DNA of 64,000 nt. Source: Phaeobacter sp. B1627. Its GTDB lineage: Bacteria > Pseudomonadota > Alphaproteobacteria > Rhodobacterales > Rhodobacteraceae. Below the pieces are notes generated by a model that ran no database searches, was not told the DNA's origin, and saw nothing but the letters and a program-made list of their open reading frames with translations. Where the stretch lies: assembly GCF_006265095.1 (NCBI RefSeq), contig NZ_VCNK01000014.1, positions 62,001 to 126,000 of the forward strand. The letters run 5' to 3'. The position numbers were made by a program, and so were the translations under genes. How positions within the stretch are numbered: the stretch's first letter is position 1; each line of letters starts with the position of its first letter. Below are positions 35,880 through 43,762 of this stretch, in pieces.

Positions 35880-36293
35880 GGGCATAGGTGGGCGATGATC
35901 ACAACGCAGAGGCACTTGCCGAAGCCGCGACGCGCCCGGCGAAGTCACTCGTCGCAATCGAATCGGAGGAACAGCTTGACCTCCAGGCCTTTCACCCGGC
36001 GCAGCAGCCTCTGGTGTCGGTCAGGAGGCGGCTGGCCAATCAAGGGTCGCCGCTTCCTGATGGAACGCGGCATGCGGGTTGGAACAGGGCGCCACGTCGT
36101 TCAAGAGGAACAGGCCAGATTGGCTGCGAAGGGCAATGACGATCTCTCGCACTCAATGCCGACACTTCTGTCTGTCATGACGCCACAGCTGGACGTGATC
36201 AATGACCGAATCGCAGCGATTGATGTCGAGATCACGGTTCTGGCCAAGGCGGACCCCGAGATGCAGTGGTTGATGGACAACAACCTGAGCTGA
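35880..36293 (+). pseudogene. IS110-type transposase fragment, middle part, frameshifted
   Basis: The translated segment DDHNAEALAEAATRPAKSL, then VAIESEEQLDLQAFH, matches the DAADAEAI...EEQLDLQALH block of IS110-family transposases. A frameshift near 36040 moves the reading to IKGRRFLMERGMRVGTG and on to the LxxLxx helices before LMxxxG. No start or end is intact. Its other half lies next to it on the opposite strand. Confidence 0.7.
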
Positions 36294-36294
36294 C

Positions 36295-36560
36295 TGTCTG
36301 AAAGAGCTGGATCAGTCGCACCTCGTGGCCCAGCTTGCCGATCTCACGGCCGCATAAAACGGGCGCCGCTGTGAGCTTCCATCGCGACAACGCACGTTGG
36401 CAGATGGCAGATGGCTAAAAACTCCAAGACCTGGCCCTCGTCGCCGATTCTTGCGCAGGACTGCGCACCCTGCTCTTGGACGACAGTCTTCGCCAGATCT
36501 AGCCCGACCGTGACAATCTCCGAAACAACCGTCCTCCTTTGTGGATCATCCCAGCCCCCC
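36295..36560 (-). pseudogene. IS110-type transposase fragment, N-terminal part, frameshifted
   Basis: On the minus strand VSEIVTVGLDLAKTVVQ followed by VLEFLAICHLPTCVVAMEA is the N-terminal RuvC-like DEDD start of IS110 transposases. After a frameshift near 36350 the frame resumes as GREIGKLGHEVRLIQLF. The next block expected in the family (DAADAEA) is exactly the first block of the adjacent plus-strand fragment, so the two parts together make one element with an internal inversion. Confidence 0.7.
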
Positions 36561-36660
36561 ATTGGCACATTGATGCCGTCAGGGAGCTGTCACATCATCA
36601 AGGCCCCCTGATGAGCCAATATAGGAGAGTACACCAATGGGGCGACGCCAAAGCGCGGCC

Positions 36661-39147
36661 TCAATGGCTGACGAAACTCCCCAGCAGTGTGTCCGCAGTT
36701 GCCCAAGCCTCGTATAGCCCGTCCAACATAGGAACTTCATCTGTAGAGACCTGCTCGATTGCAAGCATCGAATCCCGCAGCTCCGCCAGTCCCAATACCG
36801 CCGCAGATCCAGCCAAACGATGGGCTTCCTGGCGATGGTCGGTCGTCAACTGCGGGCTTCTCGCCAGTGTATCGCCCAGTTTGTGCATATCGCTGCGGAA
36901 CACGGACAGGAAATGCTGAGCCTTCTCGCGGCCAACAGCGGCGATGAATTGTTCGATATCGGACTCCGTCTCGGAAGGCCGGTCATCGCGTTTTGGGCGC
37001 GTCACGGGTGGAGCGCTGCAGCTGCGGCGATCCACCAGGTCCCCGAGATCGGCACGGCTGATTGGTTTGGTCAAGACTTCTGCGAAACCAGCAGCGAGAA
37101 TACGCGCGTGATCCTCGGCCGCAGCATGGGCCGTCAGGGCGACAATATCGACCCCCTCGGCCAGCCTCTCGGCGCGCGCGCGACTCAAGACTTCCAGCCC
37201 GTCGATCTCTGGCATACTGATATCTGTCAGGATCAAATCAAACGCCTGCGCCCTTAACGCGGCAATCCCTTCGCCGCCCCCCGCCGCACACACCACCTCA
37301 TGTCCGAGTTTCCCAAGCATTTTCTCAAGCAACAGACGGTTTACGTCATTGTCTTCTATGACCAAAATCCTTTTGGCGCGCTGAGCATCAACCTTCTTGG
37401 GGGATTTGTCCTGCGGAATCAACTTTGACGGCGGCAATGGAATGGTAAAGCTGAACGTACTCCCCTCCCCCAGCTCGCTGTCGCAAGAGATCTGCCCGTC
37501 CATCAACTTGACCAACCGTTGCGAAATCGCAAGCCCGAGACCTGTGCCCTCGCTTCCACGGGTGTAGCTCGGATCGATCATCATAAAATCATCAAAGATA
37601 TGGTCGAGATGTTCAGCCGCAATCCCTTTGCCAGTGTCAGCAACACTGAATTCTACCCGGTCGTCTTCTTTGCGGATGACATCGACCGAAACCGCGCCCT
37701 CTTTGGTGAACTTCAGGGCGTTGCCGATCAGATTGAGTAGGATCTGCTGGATGCTTCGGGCCCGGCCAATAACACCGGCCTCAGGACCAAGACTGCAGAA
37801 CACGCTGAGGTCATTGCTATTTTTCTGTGCATTGGCCTGCTGGCTGTCGACCAGACTGTGCACAAGCCCCTCCAGATCGAAGCTGCGTGCGGTCTCAAAT
37901 TCGGCCCCCGCTTCGAGCCGCGACAATTCCAGGACATCGTTCACATGATGCAGCAGCAATTCACCAGAAACACGCATGGCCTGAAGAAACTTCTGCTGTT
38001 CCAGAGAGGGCTCCATGTCATCCAGGATATCGAGAGACCCCAAAATCCCGGTAAGCGGCGTGCGCATTTCGTGGCTCATTACGGTAAGCAAACGGTCTCT
38101 GGCCTTGACCCCCGCCAATGCATCATCGCGCGCCTGGCGCAATTCCTCCTCCGCACGCAGCCGCCTTGATATATCCCGCACATAGCTGACCAGCACCTGA
38201 TTGCCGGCGGAGCGGCTGACGGTGAGCGAGACCTCAACCGGCAGACAGGCACCGGATTTCCGCGTTGCGGTCAGTTGAATGCGCCCGTCCCTTTCCCCCA
38301 TTCCCTCCGGGAGTTGCCCGGCGGCAATCTTGGCCGGGTCGGCAGAGACGAGGCGCTCAAAGGGCATGCCCATTGCTTCATCCGCAGAATAGTCGAATAT
38401 CTGCTCGGCCGCGCCGTTCATCGCGGTAATCCGTCCGCTCTCGTCCGCCATCAAAATCGCGTCGAGCGAGGAGGTCACCATAGCCTCCGCCCGGGCAGCA
38501 TCTTGTGCCTGCAAATAGGCCAGACGTTGCCCCCGACGATAGAGCCAGAGGATCAGCAAGGCCGTCATGGTCAGAGCAAGCAGCAGCGTCACCACGACGA
38601 TCGACAACCGCAAAAACAGCGTGTGCAGGATGACCCGTTCCACCCCGGCTGTTTCGGCCTGCAAAACAACACCGATCAATGCGAGTTTGCGCACATCGTC
38701 GCCGTCTTGCGCGACCAGCTGGCGCAAGAGGTCAAGACCCCCCAGCAGCACGTCGTCTGACGAATCGATCAGACCTGCCTGCTGTGTCAAACCTTGCTTG
38801 ATCCGTTCGAGTGTCGCCCCGCCTTCTGTATTATCGCGTATTTTAGCGTAAAGCGCGCTTTCACGATAGGTTGCGACCCGACTGTAATAAATATCGAACT
38901 GACGTCGGAGTTCGGGCAGATCCGCCGCCGTCGAGGCGCCGAAAACGGAGCGTTGATATTTCAGATAATCGACCTCCGCCTGTGACAGATTCCACTGCAG
39001 GTTATCTGTTGCGGCGGAGGCCAGCGCCTCGATCCGGCGCTGTACGTCTTTTCCCAATCGAACGGACTGAACCGCCAATAGTATCAAAACTACGGCGGCG
39101 GCAGCGATCAACCAACGTTGCACAAGCGGAACCTTTTGGCTTTGCAA
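36661..39147 (-). CDS. Hybrid sensor histidine kinase with receiver and HPt domains, 828 aa
   Basis: TM1 (about 11-31) and TM2 (about 180-205) flank a ~150-aa periplasmic helical domain. A PAS domain (AEAMVTSSLDAILMADESGR) follows. HisKA has the phospho-His in VMSHEMRTPLTGILGSL near residue 357, and HATPase has NALKFTKEG, DTGKGI and GTGLGLAIS. A receiver domain (Asp in LILTDISMPEIDG near 642) and a C-terminal HPt (His in EAHRLAGSAAVLGL near 775) complete it. This is a full internal phosphorelay needing an external response regulator, most likely the divergent LuxR-type one. It lies 43 bp after the Mo-fold gene. Confidence 0.95.
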   Translation of the reverse strand: MQSQKVPLVQRWLIAAAAVVLILLAVQSVRLGKDVQRRIEALASAATDNLQWNLSQAEVDYLKYQRSVFGASTAADLPELRRQFDIYYSRVATYRESALYAKIRDNTEGGATLERIKQGLTQQAGLIDSSDDVLLGGLDLLRQLVAQDGDDVRKLALIGVVLQAETAGVERVILHTLFLRLSIVVVTLLLALTMTALLILWLYRRGQRLAYLQAQDAARAEAMVTSSLDAILMADESGRITAMNGAAEQIFDYSADEAMGMPFERLVSADPAKIAAGQLPEGMGERDGRIQLTATRKSGACLPVEVSLTVSRSAGNQVLVSYVRDISRRLRAEEELRQARDDALAGVKARDRLLTVMSHEMRTPLTGILGSLDILDDMEPSLEQQKFLQAMRVSGELLLHHVNDVLELSRLEAGAEFETARSFDLEGLVHSLVDSQQANAQKNSNDLSVFCSLGPEAGVIGRARSIQQILLNLIGNALKFTKEGAVSVDVIRKEDDRVEFSVADTGKGIAAEHLDHIFDDFMMIDPSYTRGSEGTGLGLAISQRLVKLMDGQISCDSELGEGSTFSFTIPLPPSKLIPQDKSPKKVDAQRAKRILVIEDNDVNRLLLEKMLGKLGHEVVCAAGGGEGIAALRAQAFDLILTDISMPEIDGLEVLSRARAERLAEGVDIVALTAHAAAEDHARILAAGFAEVLTKPISRADLGDLVDRRSCSAPPVTRPKRDDRPSETESDIEQFIAAVGREKAQHFLSVFRSDMHKLGDTLARSPQLTTDHRQEAHRLAGSAAVLGLAELRDSMLAIEQVSTDEVPMLDGLYEAWATADTLLGSFVSH

Positions 39148-39190
39148 GGGCCCAGGTACTCCTCAATCGTAGCCACCGAAGCGGCAAAGT

Positions 39191-39664
39191 TTATCTTACG
39201 GTAATCCTGTTCAGCTGCCAGATGCTGCGTGAATAGATTTCCTCGGTACGGAATTCGGCACTACTATCATAAGGATAGACGAGCCATAGCGGCCCTTTGT
39301 CCCGCAAGGACATCGTCTTGCCGTTTCGCATATAAGCAATGATCGGGCCGCCTTCGCGGGCGTCCGACATGGGGATTTCAACAGCGTAGTCATTCACAGC
39401 AGCAGCTTCCAGAACTCCGCTGCTCACGCCGGCATGGTCCAGCAACTCATTGAGCGAGACCCCCACGAATTCCTGCACCCCATCACTCCAGATGGTGGTG
39501 GTATCCACTGCCCGTTCTTCGATGTCACGCAACTGCGGTATGGAAAACTCATGAACATCGTCCCCATTGCGTAGTGTCAGAACAACATCAGCCTCCGACG
39601 CCATGGCAGGTTGGGAAAACATCAGAGCAAATATCGTCGCCACAATCGTAAAAATGCGGGTCAT
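39191..39664 (-). CDS. Periplasmic molybdopterin-fold-like protein without Cys, 157 aa
   Basis: A signal peptide (MTRIFTIVATIFALMFSQPAMA) precedes a small domain with TTTIWSDGVQEFVGVSLNELLDHAG, YAVEIPMSDARE and GPLWLVYPYD. These are the core strands of the sulfite-oxidase/YedY molybdopterin-binding fold. There is no cysteine anywhere in the protein, so the molybdenum ligand is absent and catalysis is unlikely. The ATG follows taggag. It is upstream of, and apparently in one operon with, the hybrid kinase, which suggests a sensing or partner role. Confidence 0.75.
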   Translation of the reverse strand: MTRIFTIVATIFALMFSQPAMASEADVVLTLRNGDDVHEFSIPQLRDIEERAVDTTTIWSDGVQEFVGVSLNELLDHAGVSSGVLEAAAVNDYAVEIPMSDAREGGPIIAYMRNGKTMSLRDKGPLWLVYPYDSSAEFRTEEIYSRSIWQLNRITVR

Positions 39665-39753
39665 AAGGCATCTCCTAAATCGGTCAGGCCCCGTGATGAG
39701 GCGTCGCCCGATAGTGGCATGGCGCAGCAAAAACGGAATGAGCGCCTGCGTAT

Positions 39754-39766
39754 AGTCTGCTAGACT
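39754..39766. promoter_or_regulatory. Inverted repeat in the divergent kinase/regulator spacer
   Basis: agtct-gct-agact lies between the Mo-fold/kinase operon and the LuxR-type regulator gene, close to a TATAAG hexamer at 39771. A LuxR-type protein could bind here to control both directions. Confidence 0.35.
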
Positions 39767-39892
39767 TTCGTATAAGAAGGGTAAACCACATCGCTCAAAG
39801 GTGAACTGTTTTGTGCCCCTCATGTGCACGGGGTGCTCTAGCTTTGATATCAGCATGGCACTTTGGCCGGCCGCGTCAGGGAGGAGCACCAC

Positions 39893-40621
39893 ATGAGAAG
39901 CCATTTTAAGGCGCTCAGTACACGATTCAGCTCAAATGTTGATGGAAATGAAAGACCTGCGCCGGTACAGTCCCTCTACAATGGTAAAAATAGGGTACCG
40001 GGCCACATGCGTATTCTTCTGGCAGATGATCACGACATGGTACGTGACACAATTTCGGCGTATCTCAGCTCCGAAGGCGGAGCAGAGATCACGGCGACTA
40101 CAGATCTGCCCCGCGCCATGAAGGAACTCGAAGACAACGGCCCCTTTGACCTGGTGCTTCTGGACTATAATATGCCTGGCATGAATGGTCTGGATGGTCT
40201 GACACGTGCGCTCAAGGCCAATGGCGGCGGCGGCGTGGCAATTCTCTCCGGCAGCGCTCCGACAAATACCGCACAGGACGCATTGGATGCCGGGGCTATC
40301 GGTTTCATCCCGAAAACCATGGGGGCCCAATCACTGTTGAACGCAGTGCGCTTCATGAGCGCCGGCGAAATATACGCCCCGGTGGAGCTCATGCGGCGCG
40401 ACGCCGCGGCGCCGACCCATCCACTGCTTGCGCAACTCAGCCCGCGCGAGATCGAGGTCCTGAGTGGCCTGTGCCGCGGTCAGTCAAACAAGGAAATAGC
40501 GCGCGATCTGGGTCTGCAGGAAGTGACCATCAAATTGCATGTGCGCACGCTCTGCAGAAAGCTGGACGCCAAGAACCGCACGCAGGCTGCTATGACCGCC
40601 AAAGAGGCCGGTCTGTTCTGA
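39893..40621 (+). CDS. LuxR/NarL-type response regulator, 242 aa
   Basis: The receiver domain starts near residue 39 (MRILLADDHDMVRDT) with the phospho-Asp in LVLLDYNMPGMNG near 93 and the conserved Lys in FIPKTMG. The C-terminal LuxR HTH is SPREIEVLSGLCRGQSNKEI, then ARDLGLQEVTIKLHVR. The start at 39893 is preferred because ggaggagcacc directly precedes it. A later ATG at 40007 would remove the 38-residue N-terminal extension and lacks a good ribosome binding site. It is divergent from the kinase operon and probably receives phosphate from its HPt. Confidence 0.92.
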   Translation: MRSHFKALSTRFSSNVDGNERPAPVQSLYNGKNRVPGHMRILLADDHDMVRDTISAYLSSEGGAEITATTDLPRAMKELEDNGPFDLVLLDYNMPGMNGLDGLTRALKANGGGGVAILSGSAPTNTAQDALDAGAIGFIPKTMGAQSLLNAVRFMSAGEIYAPVELMRRDAAAPTHPLLAQLSPREIEVLSGLCRGQSNKEIARDLGLQEVTIKLHVRTLCRKLDAKNRTQAAMTAKEAGLF

Positions 40622-40708
40622 GCCGTCCGCCTGCCGCGCGCGTCTTGACGCAGGCGTCTGATAGCGACAGGCGTCATACCATGAGGTTGGAAAAATATCA
40701 CGAATGTG

Positions 40709-40891
40709 AAAAGGTTTGTGGCCGCTGCTGTATTCGGGGCCGCTGCCCTGGCGGATCCAATCCACGCAAATGAGCCGCATTTCCCTGGCGATCTGTTTCC
40801 GCTCCATATGCGGCGGTTCGGGCCGATAGGCCGCTTCGCAGCCCGCGTCACGTCAACGCCCCGCAACCGTACGGCAAAGCCCGCGACAGGC
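40709..40891 (+). other. Signal-peptide-like frame running into an antisense gene
   Basis: From a GTG at 40709 the frame reads KRFVAAAVFGAAALADPIHA, a plausible signal peptide, then NEPHFPGDLFPLHM. Beyond 40892 the frame continues antisense to the ManC-like gene and becomes Arg-rich noise. It may be the truncated 5' end of a lost secreted-protein gene. The evidence is weak. Confidence 0.25.
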
Positions 40892-42208
40892 TCAGGCGAA
40901 GCCCGCTGGAATGCCGCCGATGGCTGCGGGCGTCGATGGTGCGGGCGGCGTCGCGGATGCGACTTGCATCTGCACCATATGGAGCGGCATAGAGCCGGAA
41001 TTCTCGATGCGTCTGCTCCGGCCCGCAGGGATACGGGCGCTCTGGGTCTCCCAGATCCTTCGGATGTGAGCTCCCAGCGTGACCAGCGCATCGCCCTTGA
41101 CCACAATCCAATGCTCGGCCCCACCGGGTCCCGCCCGGAGCCGGACGGCCTCGCCCGGCTTGACCACCAGACGCTTCAGCGACAAACCCGGCCCCATCGC
41201 CACAGTCTCCCGGCGTCCCCAATCGAAATCCACAGAGCTAGAAACGGGCGCGCCGCCGGCCTGGGCTGAGGCAAGGCTTTGGTACAGGGCAATCATGTCG
41301 GCAGCATGGGGATGAGCGGCCGCCTGTTCCTCAAGACAGTCCGCGTGCCAGCCGGCAACCCCCGGATCCTGGCGGCGATCCAGGGCCGCATCGCGATCCC
41401 ACTCGCTATATTCGGTCCAGGCCTGATCGACCTGGATCGCCACCACACTGCGGGCCCGCTGGGCCACCGTCTTTTCAAAGGATTGCGGCTTCACGCGGCG
41501 ATAATTCTCGTTGTCCAGAAGCAGGGCGCCGCCCGAGACTGTGGCGCATTGGAAGGCATTCTTCACCGGCAGGAACACCCGACTTGCATGAAATTTATAG
41601 GCCGCCAGAAGCATATCAACCCGTGCAACATAGACCCCCAGCCCGCACAGCTGATGGTTGCCGACCAACAGATTGGACAGCGAGGTTTGCCGGTCAGATG
41701 GCATGACCCGGTTGACCGCCACAGGGTTTGTGTCGCGCGGGATCGAGGCGACCTCCAGGCTGCCATATCCCATGTAGTCGCGGCTGCGCCGTTGCCCAAG
41801 CATGACAATCTCGCCGCGTTGCGCCGCCGGGATGGCCTGACACAGAGCTTGATCCAATTGGCTTGCGTCCTCAAAATCAGCCGAGGCGGGAGCGACCACA
41901 ACCAGCGCATGCGGCGTGTTCTGAAGCGACAGGACGGCACTCAGCAGAGCCGCCGCTGGCTTGTGTTCACCGGGTTCGAGGATCAATCGCGTCACGGCGC
42001 CCGGCTGTGACTGCTGGCGGACGAGCGCGGCGCACTCCTGTGGTGCCACCACAACCGCCGGGGCGAAAATGTCACCGGATAATCTGGTCAGGAGGTTCGA
42101 GAACCGGCTCGCCACCCCAGGCGCATCTTCAAAGTGCATCGGACGCACACCGGATGTGAGATCGTCGGACTGTTGAGTGGAACCGGCGAGAATGATGGGA
42201 TGCAGCAT
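40892..42208 (-). CDS. ManC-like protein with eroded catalytic motifs, 438 aa
   Basis: The overall order of a bifunctional mannose-1-phosphate guanylyltransferase/phosphomannose isomerase is kept: MLHPIILAG start, LEPGEHKPAAA, DYMGYGSLE, and a C-terminal cupin with AEHWIVVKGDALVTLG. But GGSGTRLWP is replaced by AGSTQQSDD, LEPxxRNTAPA by LEPGEHKPAAA, SDVGSW by TEYSEW, and the metal-binding QMHHHRAEH by RAGPGGAEH. The reading frame is intact over its whole length. It therefore looks like a retained pseudoenzyme. The start was chosen by the cgagg box. Confidence 0.75.
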   Translation of the reverse strand: MLHPIILAGSTQQSDDLTSGVRPMHFEDAPGVASRFSNLLTRLSGDIFAPAVVVAPQECAALVRQQSQPGAVTRLILEPGEHKPAAALLSAVLSLQNTPHALVVVAPASADFEDASQLDQALCQAIPAAQRGEIVMLGQRRSRDYMGYGSLEVASIPRDTNPVAVNRVMPSDRQTSLSNLLVGNHQLCGLGVYVARVDMLLAAYKFHASRVFLPVKNAFQCATVSGGALLLDNENYRRVKPQSFEKTVAQRARSVVAIQVDQAWTEYSEWDRDAALDRRQDPGVAGWHADCLEEQAAAHPHAADMIALYQSLASAQAGGAPVSSSVDFDWGRRETVAMGPGLSLKRLVVKPGEAVRLRAGPGGAEHWIVVKGDALVTLGAHIRRIWETQSARIPAGRSRRIENSGSMPLHMVQMQVASATPPAPSTPAAIGGIPAGFA

Positions 42209-42568
42209 TTGAACCTCGTTTGGTTGGTATTCCGTTGCATACATATTTAAACGAAATCCCTTGGTTCTGCGCCTATCCATCCGTCTCTCCCCCGCTTGCG
42301 AAAGGATAGAGACCGATCTTTGGGATAGATTCGCCACCTCCGAGGGTCACAAATTACCGGCATTTGAGATATCATTATTTCATTTCGGAAAGACTAACGG
42401 CCCTTAACCATAATTTCCCTCAACTATCTGAAATAATTAACCAAGTATTCACCGAATCAAGCAAGGCGAGGTTTCTGTTGGCCGCCCTTCCAGGGCGCCC
42501 GTCTAGGCTCGGCAGCGGGCTGACGACGGGGGCTGACCTTTGAGCAAAGCCGCGATAATGTCACGGCT
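42209..42568. other. 360-bp AT-richer divergent spacer with CtrA-like sites
   Basis: No gene is seen. The AT-rich part holds TTAA-ccataat-TTCC at 42404-42418 and TTAA-ccaagta-TTCA at 42437-42451. Each is close to the CtrA consensus TTAA-N7-TTAA, and they are 33 bp (about three helical turns) apart. They lie between the ManC-like gene and the TfoX-like gene. Confidence 0.45.
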
Positions 42569-42904
42569 ATGACCACCCCCGTCTCCAGCATCCGCAACCT
42601 TGGACCCGCCTATCAGGAGGCCTGTACCCGCGCGGGCATTGACAGTGCTGAAGACCTGCGCAGGCTCGGCGCGGATGCGGCCTATGCCCGGCTGCTGCAG
42701 TCCGGGTCCAAGCCGCATTTCATCGGCTATTACGTATTGGTCATGGCGCTTCAGGGGCGACCGTGGAACGATTGCAAGGGCGACGAGAAAAAGGCGCTGC
42801 GCAAGCGGTTCGACGCCATCAGGGCACAGTCATTTGATAGCGAGCAATCGGCCCTGGATGCGATCCTCGACGAGATCGGCGTGATCGAGCGCCGCCGCGG
42901 GTGA
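42569..42904 (+). CDS. TfoX/Sxy C-terminal-domain protein, 111 aa
   Basis: The domain begins SIRNLGPAYQEACTRAGIDS followed by AEDLRRLGADAAYARLL, the helix-hairpin pattern of the TfoX C-terminal domain. The N-terminal domain of the competence regulator TfoX is missing. Stand-alone C-domain proteins are common in alphaproteobacteria; a link to DNA uptake is unproven. It is convergent with ndk. Confidence 0.85.
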   Translation: MTTPVSSIRNLGPAYQEACTRAGIDSAEDLRRLGADAAYARLLQSGSKPHFIGYYVLVMALQGRPWNDCKGDEKKALRKRFDAIRAQSFDSEQSALDAILDEIGVIERRRG

Positions 42905-42955
42905 CCGGCACGTCCCGGACTACCAAATCCCGCATTCCGCAAAATGAACACGAAA

Positions 42956-42985
42956 AAACCGCCACGCGCGATCACGTGGCGGTTT
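42956..42985 (-). terminator. Bidirectional terminator between tfoX-like gene and ndk
   Basis: The 11-bp stem is aaaccgccacg (42956-42966) with cgtggcggttt (42975-42985). On the minus strand it is followed by a run of six T, so it is strongest for ndk. Confidence 0.85.
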
Positions 42986-42991
42986 CAGACT

Positions 42992-43023
42992 GCCAGCCCC
43001 TCGGGGCATATACCCCGGCTGGC
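42992..43023 (-). other. Structured ndk 3' untranslated region
   Basis: The arms gccagcc (42992-42998) and ggctggc (43017-43023) enclose an inner hairpin cgggg-catata-ccccg. It lies between the ndk stop and the terminator hairpin and could stabilise the mRNA 3' end. Confidence 0.5.
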
Positions 43024-43049
43024 CGGTATCTTTTCAGGCGCGACGCGGC

Positions 43050-43472
43050 TTAGCCGACCAGTTCGAGGCCTGCGAAGAAATATGCGATTTCTTCCGCTGC
43101 GGTTTCTGCGGCATCGGACCCGTGTACGGAGTTCTCACCCACGGATTCTGCGAATTCGGCGCGAATGGTGCCGGCTGCTGCATCGGCGGGGTTGGTGGCG
43201 CCCATGATCTCGCGGTTTTTCGCGATGGCGTTTTCGCCTTCCAGAACCTGCACAACCACCGGAGCGGAGCACATGAACTCGCAGAGTTCGTCGTAGAAGG
43301 GGCGTTCGGCGTGGACTTCGTAGAATTTGCCGGCCTGTGCCTTGGTCATGTGGATGCGTTTCTGCGCGACGATGCGCAGGCCTGCTTCTTCGAACTTGGC
43401 GTTGATCGCACCGGTCAGGTTGCGGCGGGTTGCATCGGGTTTGATGATCGAAAAAGTGCGTTCCAGTGCCAT
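43050..43472 (-). CDS. ndk: Nucleoside diphosphate kinase
   Basis: The 140-aa enzyme transfers the gamma-phosphate between nucleotides. The start [18 protein letters not shown] is canonical, and the phosphohistidine motif is in [20 protein letters not shown] near residue 117. The length is exactly that of the bacterial family. A aaggagat box precedes the ATG. Confidence 0.98.
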   Translation of the reverse strand: MALERTFSIIKPDATRRNLTGAINAKFEEAGLRIVAQKRIHMTKAQAGKFYEVHAERPFYDELCEFMCSAPVVVQVLEGENAIAKNREIMGATNPADAAAGTIRAEFAESVGENSVHGSDAAETAAEEIAYFFAGLELVG

Positions 43473-43682
43473 CAGGCGATCTCCTTGGTCAGGTATATGT
43501 CGTAGGTTCAGTCGAGGTCAGAAGACCTCCGCAACGATCTGGCGCCGGGTAACACGGCTGATGCGTCATGGGAAGGGGCTTGTCGGTGCCTGAGTGCGCA
43601 ATCCCTGCCCTGCGGTCCAGTGGAGCCGCGTTTCTTGCCGCTGCGACAGGCTGAAGAGGCGAGCCCCGGCGCGGAAAGCCCA

Positions 43683-43760
43683 GCGCGAGACTTACGGCGC
43701 GAGACCCACGGCGCGATGGCTCCGCCGGGCCACAGTGGGCAACACAAGGGGCAACACAGG
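43683..43760. repeat. Two tandem repeats next to the DUF2235 stop
   Basis: A 14-bp unit (gcgcgagacttacg) is repeated three times at 43683-43724. A 12-bp unit (gggcaacacaag) is repeated at 43737-43748 and 43749-43760, ending 2 bp before the stop codon of the DUF2235 gene (minus strand). Confidence 0.75.
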
Positions 43761-43762
43761 GG

